Shown: positions 49,323-63,879, counted from the first letter of the stretch. The stretch: 64,000 bases of DNA from Mortierella sp. BCC40632 (GCA_011634665.1 WAEK01000001.1:3222001-3286000), one strand, 5' to 3'. The notes: a model not told the origin generated them from the letters alone. Program-made: numbers and translations.

Positions 49323-52083
49323 AATGGATCCAACGTTGGCGAGCAGTGGGAGAATGGCCGAGAAGTAGGTGTGTGAGGAACAAAGATGTCCGTGCCGTGA
49401 GAAATAGTCATTACGAAAGGAAAAGGAAAGGAAAAAGAGGGGAGGAGAGAAGGAAGAAGGCAAGGAGAAAGGGGTAAAGGCTATCAGTTAGTGAACCATC
49501 AAGGACATCGACTAAAATGATAATACACAGCCCTTCGCGCACGACTTTTTTCAGCTAAGAGTAGTCGAGACAGGTGTTATTGGTCATGGACACAGAGGAG
49601 CTTGCGCTCCGCGTGTTCGGTGTGGTGCGCATGTTCCAGCTGGCCGGTAAAACTACGCTCTGTGGTTTGTAGTTCAAGGGCTGTGGCGAATGTGCCCTTC
49701 ATTGGGCGTATGCTGGAAAGCATCGTAATTGATGCCTGTCCAGACGGGTTATGACAGTATCCATAACTACAAATTGGTCCTGTTAGGCAGCTCGCTTCTT
49801 ATTACTCTTTGGGCTGTTCTGTTCTCAACCCTGACCGTGCGCCATTGTTGTGGACCGGAGACATTGAAGGAAAAGGAAGAGGTCGATGCGATGAGCAAGA
49901 GACGGAGAGATGGGTGAGATGATTGACAATGGGAGAAGAGGTAGGGGAGCACTTGCAGCATCAAGGTAGCCATCTAAGGACAGGCCACGAGCCTCTTCAA
50001 CAGAGACAGTGCGGGGCGGGCGCACAAAGGGGAGCAGGCAGTTGAGGATGAGACCGGACATGATTGCTTGGCTGATCGGATGGACAGGGCGAGTCAAATG
50101 CGGAATGAGATGGCAAAGGGGAAAGAGAATGAAGGAGAGACGGACAGAGAAGAGACGATAGGGCGCCCTGTTATCCTAAAAAAAGGTTGCGGAGAATGCA
50201 AAGTCACCGACCGCGTCCGCGAGCCCCTGTAGCCTGCTCGTTTGCTGGTTGGAGACTGAGGGCCCAAGAAGCGCCTGCTCCTCCTGACAACCAATGGGTA
50301 GCGCCATGACCAGAAGGTCATCCTTTCAGATAGGACCCTGGTCACGGCCTACAGGACGCAGGAGCGGGACGGGAGAGGGGAGGGAGGGGGAGGAGGGAAG
50401 GAAGCCTAGTCCAACACTCAAACATACAAGGTTCGTTCAGTTCTTGGTTTCTTGGACCGCCTCTGTATTGTAGACTCGTATCCCTCCCAACGCTCAATGT
50501 ATGTACACTGGTCCAGTCCACGTGCAGGCAATCCATGGACAGAGGTGTCCTCAGGTCCTGCGCCACCAACCCTCGCCTTTCCTTTCTAGTAGGGAGCTCC
50601 TGAGATCAGAAACACGTATGAATCTGCAGACCTACGAAAGCCATTAGGCGGGAATGCCGCGCTAGGTGTCAACTCCAGTGTGGACACTGGGGCCGCCATG
50701 CATTGCCCCGCCTCTCTCTCGTATTGTCTGAACTGTACCTGGTTATGAGATGCATGATGCACAATTCTATGCCCAATTTCCTCATGAAGACGGCAAGGGG
50801 ATGGAGAGAGAGAGAGAGAGAGAGGAAGGTTAGGGCATGATGGCGTTGCACGCTCCCTCTCTCCTGCCCCCCTGTTCCTAAGAGAATATTATAGTTAAAG
50901 GCTGGGTAGAGCTTGCTGTTCGAGAGGGTTATCACCATTCAACTTTCTCACCATCATGCATCTTGAAACGATCCTGCAGAGACCAGGGGAAAGTCAGGAG
51001 AAATGAAAATGAGGCATCAAAGGTGAGAGGCGCGTACAGTGCTGCAGATGGACACGCTTTCTTATAGCGCCCAACAATCTGCGTGCGGCGAAAAAGTGCA
51101 GATAGACCAAGCTCCGAGACGTTGAGCACATTCTTCAATTTTCCCCTGAATCTGGGTTCCGTTATCCCGACCATGACCCCTGTGGACGCATAAACTAGCG
51201 TTCAACGAACGGAGGGCGAAATATCTCGCTGGAGCCATGCGGACGGCCACAGATGAATGTCTGGCTCTCTCAAATGCTCGAAGACTCTTCAAGCTGGTGT
51301 GTGTTTGTTACACTTTGTGCATTGCTAGGCAGCACTATCGTATGGAACAATCGATGATTGAATCAACTTAACGCCGGAGCTCATGAGTCGAGACTCCAAT
51401 ACTATGATGAGCAACTGAGATTGCACTTGCATTAGGCGAGAAGTAGCACGCGAGTGGCAGCTGGAAAGGAGCAGGAGTAAGAGTGGGAGCCGGAGCAGGA
51501 ACGACCAACGGTGAGTGAGCGCTGGAGGGATATCTGTCTCAGGAACGGGTGCCGGACAATCGTCCCGCTGAACAATGCCAATGTCCGAGAGATAGTGAGC
51601 GAGAAGACAGGACGGAACGAGAGCCAGAAAGATGGAGCGAGGAACGGGCGGCGACAAGAGACAACGAGAGCACGGAAGCTCCAGAATGGAATGGATGCAA
51701 ATGCATAGGTGCTATTGACATTGAGCAAGGGGGAATGTCTATCATCAGGATAGACCACCCAGCCCATTCGGTTGTTGCGCTTGCCCCCGCTCAAGGAATG
51801 GCGTACCCATCCCTCTTCACTGATCCTACCTTATTCTCGCCCATCTTTCACTCCGCGCAGGTTGTGATCGTTGCTCATCTGCCCCTTGTCACTGTCTCTC
51901 CCTGCCACTGCCTCGGGCCCCGATTTGAAACCCTGCCCAGGAACATCGGGTAGCACAATTTCACAGTGCATCAACGCGCAACACACGTTGTCTGCTGCCT
52001 GAGCGCCCTCACGGGCCTCTGCTCCTTTAACCTATCGTGGCCGTTGGTTGGCGCCTCATCCGCTCCACCCTTTTCTTTTCTTT

Positions 52084-52183
52084 TCTTCCTTTTCTTTTTT
52101 TTTTTTTTTTTTTCTTTTTTTTTCTTTTCTTTTTTCTTTCTTTTTTTTTTTTCTTTTTTTTTTTTTTCTTTTTTTTTTTTCTC
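52084..52183. repeat. T-rich low-complexity block
   Basis: About 100 bp of T runs interrupted by single C. Confidence 0.9.
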
Positions 52184-54483
52184 CTCTGCTTAGGAATCGA
52201 CTCTTGTTTGACGTCTCTGCGCTTTTCTCCATTCATTCAACCCTCCTTTTCCACTCATTATTTTTCTATCTCATCTTTTGACACTTCACGTCTGTCTCTT
52301 TGCGTCTGCCTTCTTTCTCGCATCTCTCGCAAGCCCCGCTCTCCCTTCCCCCTTACAGCTCATCTTGGCGCCTATTGAATATCACACCCGCCCAACACCA
52401 GGAACTAACGACCCTCCGTCATTCCAAGATCGCTGCCTCGACCAAAGTTTTTTTTTAAAAAATCTCATATTCCTATCGCCTTCGCCGACGAAACTGACTG
52501 CTGTTTACTGCCACGAGGGTACCAACTTAAATTCCATCCCCTTTCCTTGGAGCCTGCATTACTTGAACGTCTCTCACTTTTTAATTCTCTCCAGCCCTTC
52601 AGGAACAACCAGTTCTCGCCACGCCCCCCTCACTCCTGTAAGTTCTTGTTGCTTGCCCTGCCCCATATATAGCGTGTAAGCAACCAGCAAAACTGGCCAA
52701 GGTCTGACGCTTGAACCCATTATCCTACTCTGTCCTACGACTCTCATATCCCTTCCTCTATCCCCCCGTCCAGTTCTATTTTTTGTTTCCTTTATTTGTC
52801 TACATTCATGTAAAAAAAGAACACAAGGTATAGTCTCCCAGTTGGAGCTCTTCAACAATGCCCCGACCCCATGGGGCTCGTTCCCCCTCAAGAACGCACG
52901 CGGGCTGCTCTCTCGCGCTTGCTCCATCTCCTTGTACTCCCCATATTCCTCCTACTCTAAGAGCTCTCTGCCTCCTGTTCAGCTTCTGTCGGTCCCCTTC
53001 CTCGTTATTCCTCCACCTCCGTCCCCCACCCCTTCTCCTTTTCCCCCATTCGCTTTTTAATTCCTATTCCTATCATCCATCCCTTTTGCCTAGACACTGC
53101 TTTAGAGTCTTGGTGTCTTGATGGCCCTTGTATCTACTTGCTCGCTGAAAAACAACATTACACTTGAATGCGTGCATTTATGAATATGAGTGTGTATATG
53201 GGCATATGAAATTGGTGTCTCCCAGAGTCGTTCCCTATGATGATAATGAGGACGTAAGCATTCGACCCGCGTCCGTTATTATAGGACCCTTTCTCTCCCC
53301 CTCTCTCCCCTCTTGTGCTGTTACTCCTACTCGTCTTTCCTCCATTTTTGCTTTGTACTTCGATACCCAGTTGCCTTTCTTGTCGTGTATCCATTTGCCC
53401 TTGTTATCTGCTATTCCATGCTGTGGCAAATGGACCCACTTCGTCCATGCTGGTTGCTGGCGCATGACTATCGCGTTACCAGGAGTGAAAGGCCCGTTTT
53501 TTTGTTTTTGTTGTGCTGTTCGCTGACCAACGGGCAGTAAACAGCCTTAAGAAGAAGGGGAGGAAAACAAGCCAAAGGGAGGGAGCATGAGCAAGCAACC
53601 CAATCTGCACTCTGGCGCACTCTGTCCCCTCTCTGTCTCTCTCTTTGTCCCTCTTTTGTTCCACGGGCTGGGTTGCTTCTACTATACGTGGTCGCTGCTG
53701 CAGCTTGCAGAAGCGAGGCGGGCAAGGGTTGACCAAAAGAGAGACTGGGAAGGCGAAGAAGGGACTCAAGGGAGAATGAAAAGTAAGGATAAGATAGTGT
53801 AAAAGGATGAAAGGACAATGTAGGAACCAAACGAGGACACGGAAACAAAGGACGCAGCCTTGCATTAAGGGCAAGTCAATCATGGGATGATGAACATGGA
53901 TATGAACAAAGGAGAGTGGGGAGTCGGCGAGAAATGAATATGATCAAGTACAAAGGTCGGATGGTTGGTGCGGCTAGTATAAACAGGCAATAATCAAGGA
54001 CAGAGTAACGTACTTGCTCGATGGTAGCTTGGAGCCCAAATGGTCCTTCTTGCATAGCCTGGTTGGGACTGATACGGAGTGTAAAGACAGGCGTGCGTCA
54101 AATGCAGCCTTTGCAACCGGCCTCCCTGCTTGACCTCGTGCAAAGGGCGAAGGAGTGCTAAACTAGAAGGAGAGTTCTCTAGAGGGAAGGCCCTTACCTG
54201 TGGCCATGGACGATGTAGAAGTGGCAGAAACGCATTCCCTCCCAAGGGCGAGCGGGCCAATGGATTGACATCGACCGTGCATCGCACGACGTGTGAGGAA
54301 TGAACTTTTGTGTTCAATGAGCTTTGGTAGGGGAAGGGCATGCAGTTACCTCAAAGCACTGACCACGGCCAACCAGCCAGAGCCATGGCCAGTTCTCGTT
54401 GCCTGGGCCTTCCCCTCTTTTGTTCCACTCTGGCTTGCTCTCACGTTCGCTCGTGCACAAATGGACTCATCTGCTCCTTCTCT

Positions 54484-54536
<53 letters not shown>
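54484..54536. repeat. (CT)n microsatellite
   Basis: About 25 CT units, continuing as CTTT-rich DNA to about 54583. It lies 390 bp upstream of the USP8-dimer gene start. Confidence 0.9.
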
Positions 54537-54571
<35 letters not shown>

Positions 54572-54925
54572 CTCTCTCTCTTCTTTCATACTTTCTCGCG
54601 ACACGCCGTTATTACGCCTTTAACTCTTCTTACTCACATCCCCCTCTCCTCATCCACCTGTTCATAGCCCAACCTGTTCATAGCCACGCTTGCCCATCTG
54701 TCCCTGTCTATTCCTCAATCCCGACTTCTATCCTCATCCACCCTCTTCAGCAGCTCTCCTCACTGATATCAATCTCGTGGCAGTCACCCTTCCCCTGTCC
54801 CACAAAAAAAAACTAGACGACTTTCAGTTCTTGCGACGACCCACAGCAGCAACCTCCTCTTACCATACCTTTGGAATCTTATTGCCATTGTTATTACCAC
54901 GACCACCAGTACCGCAAGCAGGAGC

Positions 54926-57866
54926 ATGGAGAACGACCACACTATTCTACCACCAAGGCTTCGCCTATGCGAGCTAAAGAACAGCGCTGAATTACCCTTG
55001 GACGAGTACTCGTTCTCAATCAAAAACTGGGTCAATACTGCCAGTCTCCTGGTCAAACAGGTAACTGTTTATTTTTCGCCGCTCTCTGTCTCGGGAAGGA
55101 CGGGTGAGGACAGCCGAAAGGGGAGGGGAGGGGAGAAGTTCCTTTTTGTACCCAGCCCCGAGCCGGCTTTCCTCTCGTACATATATCACCGGCTACATCC
55201 AACTCCCTGTGTCTGGACACTTACCAACCCTTTCTGTTTGACTCATCAATAGGGGAACATGGAAGAGTCGCACAGCATGGACGAACGAGCCTACGTGTCC
55301 TACGCCCGAGCATGCCTGTAAGTGACGCGCAGAATATACAACCCTTCAATTCACTGCCAAACTGCGAGAAAAGAGACAGTACTGTTCTGCTGCTGCTACA
55401 GCCTGTCCATTTTTTTTTTCCAAGGAGAAAATGAGAGATAGAGCGCCTCGGAGGCGGGGGCGCACAATTATGCGGCCGCCATTCGCCCGTTGCTTCTTGT
55501 GTCAGTACGAAATGCATGCCCGCTGTGTTTCGGTTTGAGAGCATGGGTACAAAACATGTGTGGCACGACTGTAGTTGGTTCCGATGTACACTTCTTGGTC
55601 AATGACAATGGGTGGGCGCAAGGCGGGACCAATTTTTTTTTGTTACAATAGTCCAAACGAGGGAGGGGCTAAAAGCACAAGGAAGGGGCCACGACCTTTT
55701 ACTCACTCTCACTCTCTTTCTTGGCGAGCTTGGGTCTGTTGGGGGATGCAAGAGGAGAAGGGTGGAGACAAACGTGTCGGAAGGGCGTTCTGTGACCTCA
55801 ACAGGCTTCCCATTTCAACTACAGGGGCGGGAGTAATTGAATTAGGATAAGAAAGGTGTGGAGGATAGGGAGGGGGGGGAGAGAGAGAGAGAGAGAGAGA
55901 GGGAGGGAGGGAGGGAGGGAGGGAGGGAGGGAGGGGGAGGGAGAAAAGAGAGAAGTTCCAAGGAGACTAAGGCATGCGACAACATGCTAACATGATACCT
56001 TACTACCTGGATAGAATCATTACCAAGATCATTCCACACCAGGCACAATACTCAACGATGATGAATGATATCGTTTGTATCGACCTTCGACAAAAGATTC
56101 TAGGAATAATCCCAAGAATGGGCCATATTGAACGGCGATTGCTAAGGAAGTATGAGCAGGATTACAAGGATGACTTGACCAAAATCCAAAACAACGTCTC
56201 TGTGGCCGCTACAACGTCTTGCGCAGCTGCTTCTACTATTGTTACTACTATCACCACTATCGCACACGACGGTGCATCGAGCACTTTCTTTGGAGATACA
56301 GACCACAGGCTATCAGAGAATAACGATGCTGAATCTGATGACCAAGAGGAGGATGGGGAAGAAGATGAGTACAAACAGGAAGAAGATGAGAGTGGGGATG
56401 AGAGCGAGGATGGCGAGGACGGCGAGTCGAAGCACGAACTGGATTTCGAACACGGATCCCGAATGTACACAACCTTCTATCGCCGCGGGGCGGCTCGGGA
56501 ACCTGGTTTGCAACGACAACCGCATCAACTGCTCGACGAAAAGTCGACAGGAGTATCACTGAGAAAGAAGAACAGCTATGAGGACGACCTGACGCAGGCA
56601 CGCGTGCCTGAATGTCAATCGAATCAGCAACAGCAGCTGTACTCGCCCAATCCAGTGTCTGCGAGAGCGGCAGCGCTGTTTTCCAAACAAGGAGCTTTCC
56701 AAATGCGGCGATGCTCCTCTACGGATGGATTTAAGTCAAGCTCAGCTTTTTCAGTGGCCGCACCTGCTGTCACACCCGGACAACGGCCCATTGTCCCCCC
56801 GCGGTCGGATAAGCGGTGCTCGATGATGGTCCTCAGCAGTGGTAGCGTCCGAGTCAATGGTGTACGGAGCTATGCGTCTGAGCAGGACGAAGACGAGGGC
56901 GAAGAAGAAGAGGTACGCCGGAACAACCGACTGGCGAACCGGCGGACAATGAGTTTCGAAAGCCGCCATCCGTGTCCGGTCTTGAGCTTTGGCGGAGCAA
57001 ACGAAAGCAGAAGTAGTCTGAACATGGCCTCGCTGTCAGAGTCAGGATCGGGATTAGGATCGGAACTGGGATCGAGAAGATGCATGGCGACGAGCGATCT
57101 TCCGCCTACTCCACGTGCGTCCTTTGAGCAGATGAGTATCTCGAGTGGCAGTCAGATGAGCTTGGATGCCCCACTTTCGGCTTCCTCGACATTGACTTCG
57201 CCCAGTACCATCTCAGCCTCATCCCAATCGTCCTCGCCCGTATGCCCATCCGTGATGTCATCAACGTTTTCAACACCATTCACGTCTCCATTACTCAAAT
57301 CGAATCCTCAGATGGGATCTACCAAATCAAATAGAAAGGGCGTTAGTGGAGGCCAGGCTCAACAACAGCAACAGCTGCCGTCACCAAATCACTCCGGATT
57401 AAGCCATGGTCATTCCTCGTCACTCACTTCAATCATATCAGCTTCGACATCAACGACGATTGACGCCCATTTCCCACCTCGCTCATCATCGGCTAACTCA
57501 TTGAGGACCGTCTCGAATATGTCTGGATCTTACACGGGTCCTTGTTCAGGTTCTGGTTCGGGGGTCGGCACTGTAGGAGCTCTCCAGTCAGCCCCCTTGC
57601 AATTGCAGATGCAGCAGACAATTCTCCAGTCACAACAAAACTCGACTTCTTCGTCCACAACACTCTCGAGTACGTCTTCACCTACAATTACAACGCCCAC
57701 AGGCAACAGTGGTCCAGGCGGAAACACGTGGACAACTACAACAGCATCGACAACTAAGAAGACTGGATTGCTGCGCAAGATTCGGTCAAAGCCCAAGATG
57801 AAGGACCAGATGTTTGATATGGTTATAGCAGCGGCGCCGGCAGCGGCTGTGCCCCAGTCATCATAA
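54926..57866 (+). CDS. USP8/AMSH-type dimerisation-domain protein with long disordered tail, no catalytic domain
   Basis: Three exons, 54926-55060, 55253-55317 and 56015-57866, join in phase to 683 aa. Residues about 22-115 resemble the helical N-terminal domain shared by USP8, AMSH and yeast Rfu1: YSFSIKNWVNTASLLVKQ, DERAYVSYARACL + IITKIIPHQAQYSTMMNDIV, and RRLLRKYEQDYKDDL. The remaining 550 residues are low complexity: an acidic D/E block (about 150-190), Ser/Thr/Gln/Pro-rich sequence, and a basic patch GLLRKIRSKPKMKDQ before the end. No JAMM motif (H-x-H...D) or USP Cys/His boxes occur. Yeast Rfu1, an inhibitor of the deubiquitinase Doa4, is the closest architecture I know, so an endosomal ubiquitin-pathway regulator is inferred. 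The 697-bp second intron carries GA and GGGA repeats. Confidence 0.85.
55879..55933. repeat. (GA)n(GGGA)n repeat in an intron
   Basis: About 11 GA units followed by about eight GGGA units, in the second intron of the USP8-dimer gene and 80 nt before its acceptor. Confidence 0.9.
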
Positions 57867-58683
57867 AAGAATACTGTCACTTTTTTTTTTGCTCCTTTTT
57901 TTTTTCTTGCTGTACATGGTGCATGACGTTGTACAGCCATTTGAAGCTTTGATTGCTCGCCGTTTCCTTGGCTCCCCTCTCCTTGTGTCCATACTTTGGG
58001 CGGATTCTATGAATGGACGCAGGTGAGACCCTACATGCGAGTATCATACATGCACATGAGAGATGCAGAAATAACGATGCGTGTGGGCGGAGCAAAAAAA
58101 AAAAGGGAAAAAGAGACGCCTATCTGACAGACTCTGCCGCCGGGTCGACAGAAACTGAGTCTAAGAGAAAGAGAAAGAGTTGCGGAATCGGTGGTCGCTA
58201 TGCCTGTCAGTCAAGTCCAACTCCGCCATATCTCTTTACACCTTTCTATGGTCTTTGCTGCCTCTTCTCTTCACCTCTGCGCCAGTCTCGTTTCTTCGCG
58301 CTGCCCATCCTCTTGCGTTCTCTCCGACCTTGCGACTGCCACTAATCCTGTTGGTCTCTCGACTCTCTTTTGGATTTGGAGGTGAGCTGTCTATGTTACC
58401 TGTCGTACGAATCCCCCGCCCACTTGTCCCTCTTGCTTTCTCAATGTCTCTCTTGCTCCGTTTGCTCGCTATTACCTTGACATGTGGTATCACAAATGTC
58501 CTACTGCTGTGCTGCTCTTCATTTCTGGTTGTACAGCCGCTGCAATTGTCCCTCTCGTCCCTTCTCTTGCTCTCACTCATTTCTCTCCGCTCGTAGAACT
58601 GCCACCATTATGGAATATTTTCCTGGTGAGATGTATGGGCTACTGTACACCCACCCCTTTCTTCACCCCGCTTTCACCTGCCA

Positions 58684-58733
<50 letters not shown>

Positions 58734-60108
58734 GTCACCCCATGCAGTGGAGAGGAGCTGCAACGTCTTTCGGGAGACGCCGAGTTGAGCGGAATGGGAA
58801 GGGAGAAAGGGCGAGGGGATGAGAGCGAGTCAAGGGGAGCAAGTACTGCAAGCGAAGGAGGAGCGTTCTTGGCCAATCGTGCCTCGCGGGTGAATGCATG
58901 CGCATCACGCCATGGAAGAAAGGAAAGGGGTGGTGGAGGGTGTTAATGGTGGGGCATTTGCAGATCAGAGAACAACCCCTGAGTTCAGTCATTGGATAAG
59001 ATAGCCAGAAGAAAGAATAGGCGGAGGAAAGACGAGGCAAGAAGAAGGGAAATGAGGGGAGAGGGGCGGAACATCCTTTCCTCCCTGAAAACGGGGATGG
59101 TTACCGAGGAACTCATTGCCGGAAATAATATGGGGAGATTGAGAGGGCCGAGAGTGCGGCGCACTCTTTCGCGCTCACATCTCCTCGTCCCAGCCAAGCC
59201 GACCGACCAACCACCTCCTCGTCTCTTGTGTTCAATTTGGAAACGATCATAGTTATGGTGTTGTGTTGTTTAGCCAGCAGACCGCGATGCTCAGTCGACC
59301 CTTTCCATCGGTTCGCCCATGTCAAATATTGTTCCCCGTTCTTCACTGTGTTGGTGCTCCTCTCACCCACTCACGCTTCCTTCATACCCCGCTCTCTCTG
59401 GTCGGATATATTAACTCTAATGCATGTGCGGTGTTTGAGTTGAGCCATTTAGCCAGGGGCAGTGGAGACGCACTAAAAATGACTGACAATGCCACTAAAA
59501 TTTTCAGGAACAGAGACATTAAATAGATTCTCAATCCTCACTACTTCCTTCAATGCTCCTCTGCCTCTCGACTCCCCATATCTTATCTCCTGCTCCTCTC
59601 CCACCTCTTGCCACTGCTCGGCTAACTTGTAATGAAAAACAGTTAAGGCTAAGCAGCCATTGTCCACTCCAGGTTACTTCAATCTGCCACGAGTAACTCA
59701 AAAGCGTCGATATATATATCATTGCGAACGTAAAACTTTGTGTTGTCAGCAATGGAGAGCCACGTTTTTTTCATAATCCCTTCTCTCTTTTCTCTCGCTC
59801 TCTCACTTGCTCACTGTTGCTTGCTAGCTCACCCCATCTCTATGCTCATGCTCACTCTTTTTGCTCACTCTTTGTCTCTCTCTCTCTCTCTCACTCTCTC
59901 ACTCTCACTCTCTCTCTCTCTCTCTCACAAAACACACACATATTTTCATACACATACATGCTGTTTCTCTCTCCTCTCTCTTTTCCTTTTTTCGTCCCAT
60001 GCTCAAGTAGTGATGACGTAGAGTCGAGATTGAGATTGGATTCTGCTACGGGATCAGGGTCCCAGTGCGGCTACAAGTTCAATATCTGCGCAATTAATTT
60101 CGATGACC

Positions 60109-60111
<3 letters not shown>

Positions 60112-60186
<75 letters not shown>
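60112..60186. repeat. (GA)n microsatellite, about 75 bp
   Basis: Uninterrupted GA dinucleotides. Confidence 0.95.
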
Positions 60187-60189
<3 letters not shown>

Positions 60190-60362
60190 AGAGAACATGG
60201 GGCGTCTGAAGAGAGTCGAACATGTATGAAGAGAGTCTGAGAGCGACACACATAGACTGGCGCATGGTGTACCAAAAAGAGCCCCGCTCAGCCATGAATC
60301 ACCTTCTCTGACTTTGACACGCATAGCAACCTAACACAGGGTAGTGCAATTGACTGAGAGAC

Positions 60363-60394
<32 letters not shown>

Positions 60395-63300
60395 GGAGCG
60401 TCCCAACCTCCTGTGAGCCAAGATGTATGGATCAGATTTGGCCTTGAAAGGAAGAGAAATGGAGAAAACTGGGAGGAGAAACGTAAGAAGCAAAGAAAGT
60501 GCGGGAGGGATTTTTTTTTTCTCGAGAGAAAAACAGGTATCTTCCCTTCATAGATCTCCTTCTCCTCACCCCTTTCTTCTTTTTCCCCGCCAACCCTCCA
60601 CTCAGGCACGCCGCACCATGGTGTCACAAAGGGCAGTCATGTGGGCGATACAATTATCGCTTTAAGAACTCTACTTAGAACGTGATTCTATTCTGGCCGC
60701 AGACGGTTACGATCCACAGAGCCTGGATGACATCCTTGCATCTTCACTATTTGTCTTGTCTGCTTAACTCCCCTGCTTTCTTTTCTTTATCTCTTTCTTC
60801 TTTCTTTATTTCTCTATCAACTCAATACACTTGATTCACTCTTTTTAGCGGTCTGCTCTATTATTTTTTTTTCTCGTCTTTTGCTTCTTGGCTCCCGGGT
60901 CCCTCCTTCCCTCCCCTGCCTTTTTACTTTTTTCGCGGGACTTATTGTCGCTGTAAAACTTCACCCAATCTAGTGTAGTCCCTGAATCGTATCCCCTCCC
61001 CCCCCCTCTCCAAAGCGACTCGCTTACCATTTGATTTGAAAAATGAAGAGTGTACCAACATATGTCAGTCTGCATATTCTCGCAGAGAAAAGGAGAGAAA
61101 AAAGCTCACGGATTGGCATCTCTTGTACACCTGGAACCTATCACCATATTCAAATGGGTTTGAACTGTATGTTCCCTTTATGACTCCTCTCACCCTTCTC
61201 TTCCAACTCCTCACCCTACTTTTTGCTTCTCCAGGCACCCTGGTACACAAGTATGCCTTGGTCTCTTAAAATAACAAACAAAACGGGTAGTTAATCCGAG
61301 CTGAGAAGTGTGCAAGGTGGGAATAAGAGAGAGGAATAGGAGAGAAAAAGAGTGAGGTCGATTGTGCTATAAATTGCGAGATTGGAGACAGGATGGATGG
61401 AAAAAGCAGAAGCGCAGAGGCAGAAGAAGGAAGAGTGTAACGAACAAAATGAGTGAGTACAAGTACGACTGTGTCGCGAGAGGCGGAGGCACAAGACACA
61501 AGGTTGGCTGTGCATATTAGGAGCCAACCAGCTTACAACGGTATTATTAAGTAAAACAGTGTGGTCCATTGGGAAAGACCAAGATGATTAGGAGCCTAGA
61601 TTCGGATACCCTGAACATCTATTCCTGTGGTTTGAAGAAGAGGGTGCAACAAAGTAGAATAGTAAAGGTGGGCAAGAGAGAGCTAATGAACGATCGAGTG
61701 GATATATGGGCAAGAATGCGAGAGATGGGGAGAGACAAGGCTCAAAGACGGCTCGGCTAGTGCGAGAAGAGAGGAGAGTGAGGGAGGGATCGGGAGAAAG
61801 AAAGGCTGCAGAAATGGAGGAAACAAGATAGTGCTGCAACGCTAACAAAGATGGGAAGCGAGATGGAGTTCAATGATTGTGGTTTACCCAGTCAATTGAA
61901 GCCGTAGAAACGCCTCTTCTCTGCCCTGTCTCCTCTCTGCCCTGTCCCTCCCCAAAGGTCCAAAGAGACTAGCCCATGACCTTCTAAAAGGTTTGATGTG
62001 ACCCAAACGAAATTCAGTTTCTTCCGTTCTCTGGTTGTTGGACGGGCGCGGCACAACACGGCGTGGTAAGGCTGAATGCTGAATAAGGGCTGTGAGCAAA
62101 ATGCACTGCACCACACCACATGGCACCACGCTCGATATTACGTTTCGAGAGCCGGAGAAGCGAAAGTAACAGTTTGCTGGCAAACCTCGTTCCCGGTTGT
62201 ATGGACGAATGCTTGTTCTCCCTTCCCATCCTTATTCTCCTTTCAACTCATTTGCTGTCTACCCACTGTCTGTGGTCAACACCTGCTGCTCGGTGATTTG
62301 CTACTTTGGAGCGAATCTATCCATGCTGTTGCATGCTTTTCCTCAAAAAAGTGAATGTGGTATGCTATGTGATGTGTGTGCGTCAATATGTGCATCTGAA
62401 TGTGTGGCAAAAGAAACATTCCGACCACAGTTCCCGCTACAACAACAATAGCAACAACAACAACATCTGTATCAGGTAGGGCGACAGGGCAATAGGGTTG
62501 CTACTTTGCCTTTTCTTCTTTTTTTTTTTTTTTTTTTTTTGGTTACTGTGTCCCCAAAGAACCACTGTGTCTAACATTCGCCTGCAAAGGTGCATCATCG
62601 ACTCCCCCCCTGTCCTTTGTTCCCCCTCTCGCTTTCTTTTCCCCCATTCCCCTTACCTTCTACATCGTTCGTCATAGACCAAAAATCAAAGTGCATGCGC
62701 ATGACAAGGGACTGTCCAAGACTAGTAGTAGCAGCATACTCACAGGACAGGCAGAGCAGCATACACTGGACCTGCAAAGGTGAAGAAAGATTCAATGAGG
62801 GGGCCTTTGGAGGGAAAAGCGCGAGAACGATCGAAAGAAGCAAGAGCGCGAGCAAAGAAAGGAGAGGCAGAAGGAAGATTGGGACATCAAGACCCTGACT
62901 TGGCCTTTGCAGCATCAGCATGCCCAAGCAGAAAGTGATGGAGAGAACAAAACATACGTAGGAGTCGCTCCATAGCTCGGGTAAACAAAGAAGAGTCACT
63001 GTCAAAACCGCCACGACTAGTCTGTCCTGATGTGGCCTTTTCACTTCATGCTTTGGAACCGACTTTCCGAAAAATAAAAAGGACCTCGTTACTCGGTATA
63101 GACTGCACCTTTAGTGAGCTTGAGTAATGGAGTTCAAACAAAAAGATGATGAGCCAAGTCTGGAAGCATGCCTGATGGAGTGTTGTCTTGGCTGAGTCGT
63201 GTAGAAGGCAGAGAATACAACACCCAGTTGGGAGGGCAGGAAGGAAGAAGAGGACAAAAGAAAGACAAGGCCATCGGGTACAGTATTGTGTGTGTGGTTC

Positions 63301-63837
63301 AGGGAGCAAAGTGAAGGTGGCGGGAGAAAGAGGAAAAGTATGTCCTCCTGGCCGACCACACCAAGCTCGTCCACGTCGTTTTACTCCATTGGCCTATCAT
63401 CACCATCATCAGCACCATCATCATCACGACGCTGGTGGACAAACGGGGAAAGGAAAAGGGGACTGCAAGATCGGGACGGAAATCGGGTATTGAGTGGAGT
63501 CCACGGGGTGGATTTGGCTGACAATCGAGGACATCTGTGATCATGGGCTGAACAGGAACAAGACGGTCGAGGCCGAGTCGCCGGCATGGGACAGCACTCC
63601 ACCGAGACATTGCGCGTCAGAGACGCGTCAGAGGCCCCATCACTGGCATAATTAGGTGCTGGCGACTGCGTATTTTCCTTTCTTGGCCAAGGGCCTCGAC
63701 GGACGGTCTGCTAAGCATTGTCCCCATTTTTCATTTTTTTTTCCCCCTTGCTGTGTATGCCTTACTCCTTCCGTCCCGCGCTTTGCGAAAGCAGGCAGAC
63801 TCGTGCAGAACAGATGGCTGTCCGCTTGCCTGACTGG

Positions 63838-63875
<38 letters not shown>
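63838..63875. repeat. 38-bp poly(A) run
   Basis: One of the longest homopolymers of the window; another, of 34 A, is at 2901-2934. Confidence 0.9.

Positions 63876-63879
<4 letters not shown>

Larger units (their letters stand above)
49323..54925. other. 5.6-kb region without a recognisable gene
   Basis: The left end is the promoter of the PLD gene. The remainder has many short overlapping frames on both strands but none with a known domain or a convincing exon chain. It includes a GA tract (50808-50823), a 100-bp T-rich block (52084-52183) and a CT tract (54484-54536). From about 52 kb on it is T- and C-rich and probably contains the long promoter and 5' UTR of the gene starting at 54926. 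A lineage-specific or non-coding gene cannot be ruled out. Confidence 0.5.

Noticed and set aside
55974..57866. Treating this 630-codon frame as a separate gene with its own ATG
   Set aside because: Two upstream exons (54926-55060 and 55253-55317) join it in phase and complete the helical N-terminal domain, so the real exon begins at 56015.
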